This document shows positions 7,189 to 14,433 of a DNA stretch of 40,910 nucleotides, piece by piece; the first letter of the stretch is position 1; every line of letters begins with the position of its first letter. Both the position numbers and the translations under genes were made by a program. The notes under the pieces are model-generated. The model saw only the letters and a list, made by a program, of their open reading frames with translations. It was not told where the DNA came from and ran no database searches. Source of the DNA: Pseudomonadota bacterium (GTDB lineage Bacteria > Pseudomonadota > Gammaproteobacteria > Acidiferrobacterales > UBA6901); NCBI GenBank assembly GCA_021790335.1, contig JAJYEE010000022.1:2509-43418 (forward strand), read 5' to 3'.

Positions 7189-7210
7189 AAAAAACCCGCG
7201 TTGCGCGGGC
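7189..7210 (-). terminator. Intrinsic terminator of the tRNA-Gly/tRNA-Cys operon
   Basis: On the minus strand CCCGCG-CAA-CGCGGG (7195-7209) is followed by six T residues (7189-7194), a canonical intrinsic terminator. It lies 36 bp past the CCA end of tRNA-Cys and marks the right boundary of the region that I assign to the element. Confidence 0.85.
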
Positions 7211-7245
7211 TTTTGGAACTTGCTGGATGCTGCTGGATTGTCAAT

Positions 7246-7319
7246 TGGAGGCTGGGGTCGGAATCGAACCGGCGTCCACGGCTTTGCAGGCCGCTGCATA
7301 ACCACTCTGCCACCCAGCC
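7246..7319 (-). tRNA. tRNA-Cys (GCA)
   Basis: The reverse complement folds as a cloverleaf. The acceptor is GGCTGGG/CCCAGCC with discriminator T and an encoded CCA at 7246-7248. The D arm contains GCAGAGTGGTTATGCA, the anticodon loop contains GCA flanked by CCT and AAAG, and the T arm contains GGTTCGATTCC. It is 74 nt long. It follows tRNA-Gly in one operon, as cysT follows glyW in E. coli. Confidence 0.97.
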
Positions 7320-7368
7320 GGGAACGCTTGGAAAGACAGGGAAGGCGCCCTTTTCCCTGTCGTAAAAA

Positions 7369-7443
7369 TGGAGCGGGAAACGAGATTCGAACTCGCGACC
7401 CCAACCTTGGCAAGGTTGTGCTCTACCACTGAGCTATTCCCGC
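7369..7443 (-). tRNA. tRNA-Gly (GCC)
   Basis: The reverse complement starts GCGGGAATAGCTCAGTGG and ends TTCCCGC-T-CCA. The anticodon loop is CTTGCCAAG with anticodon GCC, and the T arm reads GAGTTCGAATCTC. It is 75 nt with CCA encoded. It is the first tRNA of the operon downstream of pgsA. Confidence 0.97.
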
Positions 7444-7505
7444 AACACACAACTAAAGCGGCCGTACTCCTTCCCGAAACCTCGGAGCCGGCGGCAAGGG
7501 TGGGT

Positions 7506-7533
7506 ATTGTAAACACGGTCACCGGCCTGTCAA
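7506..7533 (-). promoter_or_regulatory. sigma-70 promoter of the tRNA operon
   Basis: On the minus strand a perfect -35 TTGACA (7528-7533) and a -10 TACAAT (7506-7511, one mismatch) are separated by 16 bp. The predicted start is about 55 nt before tRNA-Gly. The promoter sits in the 134-bp gap after pgsA, so the tRNAs need not depend on read-through from pgsA. Confidence 0.7.
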
Positions 7534-7577
7534 GCCGGAACCGTGCCTGCCCATCCGCAGATCCCACCGTCCCCGGC

Positions 7578-8168
7578 TCAGCGTTCTCGGGTGCTCCGAG
7601 TGAGGCTTGGCCAGGCTGCCTTGAGATAAACCGCCATGGACCACAGGGTGAGGGCTGCAGCGAGATACAGCAGTATCTCGCCGGTCAGGAATATCTGGAC
7701 CTTCCACAGGGGTTTGCGGTAGATCATGAAGGGAATCGCCATCATCTGACCGATGGTCTTGAGTTTTCCGACAACCGAAACCGCAACCCGCGCACGCCGA
7801 CCCAGCTCGGCCATCCATTCACGCAAGGCCGACACCGTGATCTCTCTGCCGATAATGATGATAACCACTACGGTGAACAATCGGACGTTGAGCACCTGCG
7901 CCTGGACACGCGGGTCCGATGCCAGCAGCACCAATGCGCTGACAACCATGAGTTTGTCCGCAACCGGGTCAAGGAAGGCTCCGAATGCGGACATCTGATT
8001 GAGACGTCGGGCAAGATAGCCGTCCAGCCAATCGGTCAATGCCGCCAGCACGAAAAGCACCGTGGCCAAAAGCGGCGCCCAGGAATACGGCAGATAATAG
8101 GCAAGGATAAACACCGGGATCAAAATGATCCGCAATAGCGTCAGCAGGTTCGGGGTATTCCAGTTCAC
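7578..8168 (-). CDS. pgsA: CDP-diacylglycerol--glycerol-3-phosphate 3-phosphatidyltransferase
   Basis: This enzyme makes phosphatidylglycerophosphate from CDP-diacylglycerol and glycerol-3-phosphate, the committed step to phosphatidylglycerol and cardiolipin in the inner membrane. The 196-aa protein has the CDP-alcohol phosphatidyltransferase signature DG-x2-AR-x8-G-x3-D-x3-D at about residues 49-71, within DWLDGYLARRLNQMSAFG. Hydrophobic segments lie at about 9-45, 75-85, 98-108 and 153-175. The start is GTG 8168, and the N-terminus (NTPNLLTLLRI) matches the family. It follows uvrC after a 100-bp gap, the conserved uvrC-pgsA-tRNA-Gly order. Confidence 0.96.
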   Translation of the reverse strand: MNWNTPNLLTLLRIILIPVFILAYYLPYSWAPLLATVLFVLAALTDWLDGYLARRLNQMSAFGAFLDPVADKLMVVSALVLLASDPRVQAQVLNVRLFTVVVIIIIGREITVSALREWMAELGRRARVAVSVVGKLKTIGQMMAIPFMIYRKPLWKVQIFLTGEILLYLAAALTLWSMAVYLKAAWPSLTRSTRER

Positions 8169-8268
8169 CGCGGTGTCCCGAGCTAAAGGAAAAATGCCAT
8201 TGATCGTCTTCCCGGATACACGGGCATGGCAACCGGTGACACTTCACTGTGTCTGCGATTCATGCTTC

Positions 8269-10098
8269 TTACGCATCGACCTCATGAAACATTTCATAGA
8301 TGCGCCGTGCCAGACCCGGACTGATGCCGGGTACCCGCACCAAGTCTTCGATCCCGGCTCGCGCGACCTCCTGCAATCCACCGAGGTTCTTGAGCAGCGC
8401 CTGCCGACGTTTGTCGCCGATTCCCGGGATGCTTTCCAGCGTCGAGGTATTGCGCGCCCGGCCGCGCCGTTGCCGGTGGCCGGTAATCGCAAAGCGGTGA
8501 GCCTCGTCGCGAATCTGCTGGATCAGGTGCAGCGCTGGCGAATGCGCAGGCAGTATAGTCGCGGCACGCCGGCCGGACAAGAAAAGCTGCTCGTGACCGG
8601 GCTTGCGCTCACGCCCTTTCGCCACCGCAACAAGCCGGATGCTCGCAGTCGAAAGCTCGCGCATGACGTTCTCGGCCACACGCAGCTGGCCCTTGCCGCC
8701 GTCGATAAGCAGCAGGTCCGGAAGGCGCCCGCCGTCCTCCTCTTCCTGCTCCAGTGCGCGACGGTAACGGCGCATGAGCGCCTGTGAGATCGCTGCATAA
8801 TCGTCGCCGGCTGCGACATTTTCGATATTGAAGCGTCTATAGTCGGATTTGAGCGGCCCATCCTGCGTGAATACGACACAGCTGGCGACCGTTGCCTCCC
8901 CCAGCGTGTGGCTGATATCGAAGCATTCGATCCGCTCGGGCAGCGCATCCAATGCCAACGCCTCCTGCAGCGCCTCAAAGCGTCTGTGCAGGCTCGCCTG
9001 ATCGCTCAGGAAGCGCCGCAAAGCATCACGCGCATTGAGCTCGGCGAGCCGCACCCAGCGCCGGTGCAGCCCGCGCGGATTCGAGATGAGCTGAACGTTG
9101 CGACCGGATTCCTGCGCAAAAGCGGCTTCCAGGAGATCCCGGTCGCCAACCGGGTGATTCAGATAGACAGCGGCGGGGATCGGCTTTCCCAGATAATACT
9201 GCGGCAGGAAGGCGTCCAGGATCGTCGCCGCATCCGTTTCCCCGCCGCTCTTCGGAAAGAAGTTCTTGTTTCCGAGATTGCGTCCGTTTCGTATGAAGGT
9301 GACAACGACACAGGCTGCGCCCTGGGCCACTACCGCGGCCAGCACATCGGCGTCCCCGCCTTCGCCGCTCACCGCCTGGCGTTCCTGTACCCGATGCAAC
9401 GCCGCGATCCGGTCCCGGTAGCGTGCCGCCAGTTCGTACTCCCGGCGTTGCGAAGCCTCCTCCATGCGGCCCACCATTTCTTCGATCAGCGCCTGGCTCT
9501 GGCCTTCGAGAAACAGTACGGCATGACGCACGTCCTCGGCGTAGGTCGCAGCATCGATATACCCCACGCAGGGCGCCGAACATCGCTTGATCTGGTACTG
9601 AAGGCATGGTCGCGAGCGGTTGCGGAAAAAACTGTCCTCGCACTGCCGGACCGGAAACACCTTCTGCAGCAGGTTGAGGCTTTCGCGAACACTGAATGCA
9701 GACGGAAACGGACCGAAGTAGCGCCCACCCTCGCGCTTCGCACCGCGATGGAACGCCAACCTCGGGAACGGCTGGTCGGAAAGAAAGATGTAGGGGTAGC
9801 TCTTGTCATCGCGCAGGACGATGTTGTAGCGCGGCCGCAGGGACTTGATCAAGTTGTTCTCGAGCAGCAGCGCCTCGCTCTCCGTGTGGGTGACGGTAAC
9901 CTCCATATTGTGCACCTGCCGCATCATTGCGCCGGTGCGCGCCGCCAGGCCCGTCGCACGGAAGTAGCTGGAAACACGCCTGCGCAGATTGCGTGCCTTC
10001 CCTACGTACAGTACCTCCCCGCGTGCGTCCAGCATCCGGTACACCCCGGGCGCAGCCGAGAGCGACTTCACGAAGGTTTTCGCGTTAAACAGGGTCAT
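8269..10098 (-). CDS. uvrC: UvrABC system protein C
   Basis: UvrC makes the dual incision of nucleotide excision repair after UvrB has bound the lesion. At 609 aa it has the usual full length. The GIY-YIG nuclease domain for the 3' cut is at about 15-95 (PGVYRMLDARG and LYVGKARNLRRRV). A UVR motif that contacts UvrB is at about 203-238. The RNase H-like nuclease for the 5' cut follows (ECFDISHT, LLIDGGKGQL), and the tandem helix-hairpin-helix region is at the C-terminus (SIPGIGDKRRQALL and RVPGISPGLARRIY). The start ATG 10098 overlaps the stop of the uracil-DNA glycosylase gene as ATGA. uvrB lies 27 kb away in the same window. Confidence 0.98.
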   Translation of the reverse strand: MTLFNAKTFVKSLSAAPGVYRMLDARGEVLYVGKARNLRRRVSSYFRATGLAARTGAMMRQVHNMEVTVTHTESEALLLENNLIKSLRPRYNIVLRDDKSYPYIFLSDQPFPRLAFHRGAKREGGRYFGPFPSAFSVRESLNLLQKVFPVRQCEDSFFRNRSRPCLQYQIKRCSAPCVGYIDAATYAEDVRHAVLFLEGQSQALIEEMVGRMEEASQRREYELAARYRDRIAALHRVQERQAVSGEGGDADVLAAVVAQGAACVVVTFIRNGRNLGNKNFFPKSGGETDAATILDAFLPQYYLGKPIPAAVYLNHPVGDRDLLEAAFAQESGRNVQLISNPRGLHRRWVRLAELNARDALRRFLSDQASLHRRFEALQEALALDALPERIECFDISHTLGEATVASCVVFTQDGPLKSDYRRFNIENVAAGDDYAAISQALMRRYRRALEQEEEDGGRLPDLLLIDGGKGQLRVAENVMRELSTASIRLVAVAKGRERKPGHEQLFLSGRRAATILPAHSPALHLIQQIRDEAHRFAITGHRQRRGRARNTSTLESIPGIGDKRRQALLKNLGGLQEVARAGIEDLVRVPGISPGLARRIYEMFHEVDA

Positions 10099-10784
10099 CG
10101 CTTATTTGAACGTGCGGCCCGGCCGGCCGCAGACCCGGCATGCAGCACTCCGGCAGCCCGCTGGACCACGCGTTCGAACATCGCGGCCGTCAGCCGACGC
10201 GTCTGAGTGTTGTATCGGCTGCAGTGGTAGGAATCAAGCAGCCTTCGGCCATCGGGCAGGTCGTGCTCCACCCCATGCCCGAACGGGTAATCGCGCTGCC
10301 GCAATCCCAAGGCAAGAATGACAGCCCTGTGCGCGACCGTCCCCAGCGCCAACATCACCGAAGCACACGGCAGCTCCTGCAACTCGCACTGAAGATACGG
10401 ATTGCAGGTCCGCACCTCGTCTGGCGTGGGCTTGTTCGCCGGAGGAAGGCATTTGACCGCATTGGTAATCCGGCAATCGTGCAGAACCAATCCGTCGTCC
10501 GACGACACCGACTCCGCACTGCTGGCGAAACCGAACTTGTGCAGCGTCCGGTAAAGCAGCAACCCGGCATAGTCCCCGGTGAACGGCCGGCCGGTGCGGT
10601 TTGCGCCGTGCATGCCTGGAGCAAGACCCACGATCAGCAGACGCGCCGCCGGATCACCGAACGCGGGGACAGGACACGCATGATAACCGGGATGAGCGGC
10701 CCGTACCGACTGCAGATGGCGCGCCAGGCGCGGACATATGGCGCACTTTGTCGAAAATCGGGTCAACGTCGTCTCTCCCGTCAC
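10095..10784 (-). CDS. Uracil-DNA glycosylase, family 5 (UDGb) type
   Basis: It should remove uracil or related deaminated bases from DNA to begin base excision repair. GLAPGMHGANRTGRPFTGD (about 53-71) resembles the family 5 motif 1, and HCSRYNTQT (about 192-200) resembles motif 2. Cysteines near the N-terminus (CAICPRL), in HACPVP, in NAVKCLPP and in RTCNPYL fit the iron-sulfur cluster of families 4 and 5. The assigned start is GTG 10784 (229 aa). A TTG at 10766 has GGGAGAG six bases upstream and is an equally good start (223 aa). The stop overlaps the uvrC start, so two repair genes are translationally coupled. Confidence 0.88.
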   Translation of the reverse strand: MTGETTLTRFSTKCAICPRLARHLQSVRAAHPGYHACPVPAFGDPAARLLIVGLAPGMHGANRTGRPFTGDYAGLLLYRTLHKFGFASSAESVSSDDGLVLHDCRITNAVKCLPPANKPTPDEVRTCNPYLQCELQELPCASVMLALGTVAHRAVILALGLRQRDYPFGHGVEHDLPDGRRLLDSYHCSRYNTQTRRLTAAMFERVVQRAAGVLHAGSAAGRAARSNKR

Positions 10785-11114
10785 GCCTTGATCCGCGGTA
10801 TTTTCCCGGAACGCCCTACCCCGGACAATCGTGCCAACAGTCGGCGGGACCGGCGGCTACATCAGACAATGGCTTGGCACACGATTTTTTGCAGAAACAA
10901 GATCAGATATCTTGATATATCATATTGATAATAATGCAATAAAAATCCCAACTGGCGGCCATGCCCAAACCTGGCCGGACTGCGTTCCGGCACATCGATC
11001 CACGATGGCTGCGTGCCGATCGCCGGCCCCGCCGGGCCTCCCGCATACACCCGCAATCCGGATGTGGCCTGTGCCCGGCAGAATCCCGGATCACGCCAGC
11101 GCGTGCGACCCTAC
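10785..11114. other. 330-bp intergenic region with an AT-rich palindromic island
   Basis: No convincing gene lies between the glycosylase start and the PAP2-family stop. Positions 10901-10945 are strongly AT-rich against GC-rich surroundings and hold overlapping palindromes: GATATC (10906), GATATATC (10914-10921) and TATCA-TAT-TGATA (10918-10930). On the minus strand -35-like TTGCAT and -10-like TATCAA or TATGAT elements can be placed here, so it may be the promoter and operator of the glycosylase-uvrC-pgsA operon, with a leader of about 120 nt. Confidence 0.45.
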
Positions 11115-11762
11115 CTAGAACGACTCATGCAGACCCACGACAACGGCGTTCGGCATGATACTCAACATAAACGGGCTCTTGCGATGCGCAGCGTAAATGC
11201 CCCAGGCAGTCCCGAGTGCCCATCCGGCGAGAACGTCGGTCTGCCAGTGGCCCCACTCCTTCATGCGCGCCTCGGCATCGTACAGGGGCAGGGCCTCCAG
11301 CGACCAGATCCACGGGTCAGTGTGCCGGTATGCGAGAATGAACGGCGTCACGAAACTCGCCTGAAGGGTCACCTCGCCGCTTGGAAAGCTCTGGCCATGG
11401 TGGAACCACTGGTTGGGATTGTCGGTCTGGGCGGGGCGCAGGCGGCCGAAGGCGTATTTCATGACCTGGGCAGAAATCAGCGCGCTGCCAACCGACGCAT
11501 CCAAGGACTGCCAGAATGTACGGCCCAGCTTGCTCTTGCCCCCCAGCCACAAAGCACCGCCCACCTCCAGGAGCACGACGCCACGTTCGAGGAGCAGCGA
11601 GTTACTCCGCGCCCATATGCCGGAGCTGTCGTAGGTCAGACGGTAGTCGATACCGAGCGGCCCCCCGGCGGCGACGGCTGCGTGCGGCAATGCCACCAGT
11701 ACTACCGCGAAAGCGCCGGCGGCAGTCACCGCCCGCCGGAAAGAAAACGTCAGATTTGCCAT
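11115..11762 (-). CDS. PAP2-family phosphatase, secreted or periplasmic
   Basis: A 215-aa member of the type-2 phosphatidic acid phosphatase superfamily, which hydrolyses lipid or other phosphomonoesters and pyrophosphates. A signal peptide is likely (residues 1-32, hydrophobic core ending HAAVAAG). The three superfamily motifs are present: K-x6-RP at 102-110, SFPSGE at 125-130, and R-x5-H-x3-D at 166-176. The usual His of PSGH is Glu here; some PAP2 subfamilies have SFPSGE, so activity is not ruled out. ATG 11762 has GGAGG upstream. The substrate cannot be told. It stands alone, with 248 bp to speD and no obvious partner. Confidence 0.85.
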   Translation of the reverse strand: MANLTFSFRRAVTAAGAFAVVLVALPHAAVAAGGPLGIDYRLTYDSSGIWARSNSLLLERGVVLLEVGGALWLGGKSKLGRTFWQSLDASVGSALISAQVMKYAFGRLRPAQTDNPNQWFHHGQSFPSGEVTLQASFVTPFILAYRHTDPWIWSLEALPLYDAEARMKEWGHWQTDVLAGWALGTAWGIYAAHRKSPFMLSIMPNAVVVGLHESF

Positions 11763-12010
11763 GCTGCCTCCCGCGTAGAGCGCAGCTCCGGTATGAAGCC
11801 GCAGGGAAACCTCACCGGAGGTCAGCTACCGGAACCGGTCGGACCGCCAGGTATTTTTTGTGCAACATCGAGTCAGATTCAAACGTCCCATGACAGTTCC
11901 CGTGCCATGGGGCCTTGAAAAGAAAAATACCGTGGAGGGAAACCAACCGGTCCCGTCTGCAGGCGCGCTCCCCACGCATCGCGCGGGTGAAGCTGCTGGC
12001 CGGGCGACCC

Positions 12011-12820
12011 CTACTTGGGAATGTTCGTGCCGTTGAAGATCTCGACTACCTCGCGCTGCAGACGCTGGGTCACCGTTTTCCAGTCGTGCGGCGCAAGATC
12101 GCTTTCGGTAATGCCGAACAGGTAATTATTCAGATTAAAATCCTTCAGCATCATCTTGGTATGGAAGATGTTTTCCTGGTAGACATTGACGTCAATCGCC
12201 TGATAACGGCCAAGCGTGGCCCGATCGATGAAGTTCTGAACTGAATTGATCTTGTGATCAATGTAATGCTTGATGCCCCGCACATCGCGCGTGAATCCGC
12301 GCACTCGGTAGTCAATGATCACTACATCGGATTCGAACGTGTGAATCAGATAATTCAGGGCACGCAGCGGCGAGATACGTCCGCAGGTCGACACGTCGAT
12401 GTCGGCCCGGAAGCTGCTGATGCCGTTGTCCGGATGGCTTTCCGGATAGGTGTGCACGGTGATATGGCTCTTGTCCAGGTGCGCCACCACTGCATCAGGC
12501 AGCGGGCCGGGCGCCTCGGGATTGAGAGGTTCTTCCGCGATCGGCAGCTCCGAGATAAGCATCGTCACGCTCGCCCCTTCCGGGTCGTAGTCCTGATGGG
12601 CGATGTTGAGGATATTCGCCCCGATGATGCGTGCCACCTCGGTAAGAATGTCGGTCAGGCGCTCCGCGTTGTAAGCCTCATCGATATATGAAATATATTC
12701 TCTCTGCGCCTTCTCGCTGTGCGCATAGCATATATCATAGATGTTGAAACTCAGGGTCTTGGTCAGGTTGTTAAAGCTTTCGAGCTTGAGCTTCCTGAGT
12801 GGTTGAATCAAATCTGCCAA
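12011..12820 (-). CDS. speD: S-adenosylmethionine decarboxylase proenzyme
   Basis: It decarboxylates S-adenosylmethionine to supply the aminopropyl donor for spermidine. It is of the E. coli type, 269 aa against 264 in E. coli. The proenzyme self-cleaves between Lys 117 and Ser 118 in [17 protein letters not shown], giving the beta chain and a pyruvoyl-capped alpha chain; [15 protein letters not shown] (about 144-158) contains the conserved Cys. The start is TTG 12820, preceded by a strong GGAGGAAG. No spermidine synthase gene is nearby. It lies 85 bp downstream of nagZ on the same strand. Confidence 0.96.
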   Translation of the reverse strand: MADLIQPLRKLKLESFNNLTKTLSFNIYDICYAHSEKAQREYISYIDEAYNAERLTDILTEVARIIGANILNIAHQDYDPEGASVTMLISELPIAEEPLNPEAPGPLPDAVVAHLDKSHITVHTYPESHPDNGISSFRADIDVSTCGRISPLRALNYLIHTFESDVVIIDYRVRGFTRDVRGIKHYIDHKINSVQNFIDRATLGRYQAIDVNVYQENIFHTKMMLKDFNLNNYLFGITESDLAPHDWKTVTQRLQREVVEIFNGTNIPK

Positions 12821-12905
12821 CGCTTACTTCCTCCAAATAATGCGGGTAGCCGCATGTCGTAATCCGCTTTGTAGGCCAGAAAGCCGCGCAATGCAATACT
12901 GGAAA

Positions 12906-13925
12906 TCATTCAATCTCGCGCACCATGCGCACCGCCTGCCGGTAGCGCTCATCTTTCTCCAGTTCTCTGCGGGAATAGGCATGCCGTCCGTGCATTCGCA
13001 CCAGACGCAAATGCGACGCGGGGTTGTCATATGCACCGAGTCCGTCCAGGACCCGGTCCGCACCCTGCGGATCGTTGCACACCAGCACCATGTCGCAGCC
13101 CGCCCCTAAAGCGGCGTGTGCGCGCTCGAGCACTCCGCCGGCGACCTTGGCACCTTCCATCGAGAGGTCGTCGCTGAAGATGACCCCCTGGAATTCCAGG
13201 CGCCAGCGCAGTACCTCCTGCAGCCAAAAGCGAGAAAAACCCGCGGGTTGCGTATCCACGCGGGGATAGATGACGTGGGCGGGCATGATGCCGGCCAGCC
13301 CATAATGGATCATGCGCGCAAACGGCAGGACGTCTTCGGCGAAGATATCTTCGAAGGAACGCCCGTCGCTCGGCACGGCCACGTGTGAATCGGCCTCGAC
13401 GCCGCCGTGTCCTGGAAAGTGTTTGCCGGTCGCCGCCATGCCGGCACGCGACATGCCGATCATGTAGGCGTGGGCGATATCGGCGACCTTTTCAGGATCG
13501 GAATGGAATGCCCGGTCACCGATCACCCGGCTCACACCCCGGTCAAGATCGAGCACGGGGGCAAAACTGAAATCCACATCCACCGCGCGCAGCTCGCACG
13601 CCATCAGCCAGCCGCAGGCCTCCGCCAGGCGCTTGGCACGACGTGGATTCTCCCGGTACTGCGCGCCGAGGCGGGCCGCCGGCGGCAGCGGCGTGAACCC
13701 TTCGCGGAACCGCTGGACCCGCCCTCCCTCGTGGTCCACAGCCACCAGCAGCCGCGGCTCGCGCAACGCGTGGATGTCGCGAATCAGCGTTTCGATCTGG
13801 ACCGGCGACTCGTAGTTGCGGCTGAACAGGATGACGCCCCCGACCAGCGGGTGGCGTAAGCGTTCGATTTCGGCCGCGCTGAGCGACGTGTGCGCGATAT
13901 CCACCATCACCGGACCCAGGGGCAT
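12906..13925 (-). CDS. nagZ: Beta-N-acetylhexosaminidase
   Basis: This cytosolic glycoside hydrolase family 3 enzyme removes N-acetylglucosamine from anhydro-muropeptides during peptidoglycan recycling. The 339-aa protein opens with GPVMVDI and contains DHEGGRVQRF and KHFPGHGGVEADSHVAVP, whose Asp-His pair forms the NagZ catalytic loop; the nucleophile Asp lies in IFSDDLSMEGA. No signal peptide is present, as expected. ATG 13925 has GGAGG upstream, whereas the frame further out (to 14099) overlaps the preceding gene. Only one base separates it from the stop of the YkuD-domain gene, so the two are coupled and may share a pathway. Confidence 0.97.
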   Translation of the reverse strand: MPLGPVMVDIAHTSLSAAEIERLRHPLVGGVILFSRNYESPVQIETLIRDIHALREPRLLVAVDHEGGRVQRFREGFTPLPPAARLGAQYRENPRRAKRLAEACGWLMACELRAVDVDFSFAPVLDLDRGVSRVIGDRAFHSDPEKVADIAHAYMIGMSRAGMAATGKHFPGHGGVEADSHVAVPSDGRSFEDIFAEDVLPFARMIHYGLAGIMPAHVIYPRVDTQPAGFSRFWLQEVLRWRLEFQGVIFSDDLSMEGAKVAGGVLERAHAALGAGCDMVLVCNDPQGADRVLDGLGAYDNPASHLRLVRMHGRHAYSRRELEKDERYRQAVRMVREIE

Positions 13926-13926
13926 G

Positions 13927-14433
13927 TCAGTCCTCCGTGCGGATGTGCACTTTCGTGCCGACCGGCACGCGGTCGAACAGATCGATGATCTCGCTATTGC
14001 GCATCTTGATGCAGCCGTGGGAACTTGGAATGCCCATCGGATCTTCGTCCGGACAGCCGTGGATGTATATATAGCGACGCATGGTGTCAACGCGGCCAAG
14101 CCGGTTTCTGCCCGGCTCCAAGCCGCTCAGCCAGAGGATGCGCGTCAGGATCCAGTCTCGTCCCGGAAAGCTGGAGCGCAGCTCCGGAGTGTAGATCTCG
14201 CCAGTCGGGCGGCGCGAAACCAGCACTGCGCCGGCCGGCAAGCCTCCGCCGATCTTTGCGCGAATGATGTGCCAGCCGCGCGGTGTGCACTCGCTGCCGT
14301 TCTCCTCTCCGACACCGTTGCGGGCACTGGCGATACGGGTCTGCATCAGCACGCGCCCCTGGGCATCGCGCAGAACAAGCAGCTGGCCGGGAATCCGGAC
14401 TTCAATCATCACCGCTTCGCTGTTCGGAGTCAT
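13927..14433 (-). CDS. YkuD-domain L,D-transpeptidase / L,D-carboxypeptidase
   Basis: A 168-aa single-domain YkuD-fold protein. The active-site signature is complete: His 125-Gly 126 (YIHGCPDE) and Ser-His-Gly-Cys at 138-141 (PSSHGCIKM), with Cys 141 as nucleophile. No signal peptide or membrane anchor is visible, so it is probably cytosolic, unlike classical cell-wall L,D-transpeptidases. A signal-less YkuD enzyme in Acinetobacter (ElsL) is an L,D-carboxypeptidase in muropeptide recycling. Placement one base upstream of nagZ fits that job, by inference. The start ATG 14433 overlaps the rlmD stop as ATGA. Confidence 0.88.
   Translation of the reverse strand: MTPNSEAVMIEVRIPGQLLVLRDAQGRVLMQTRIASARNGVGEENGSECTPRGWHIIRAKIGGGLPAGAVLVSRRPTGEIYTPELRSSFPGRDWILTRILWLSGLEPGRNRLGRVDTMRRYIYIHGCPDEDPMGIPSSHGCIKMRNSEIIDLFDRVPVGTKVHIRTED

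Noticed and set aside
8908-10206. 432-aa plus-strand frame opposite uvrC
   Set aside because: It is antisense to uvrC and has no recognised domain.
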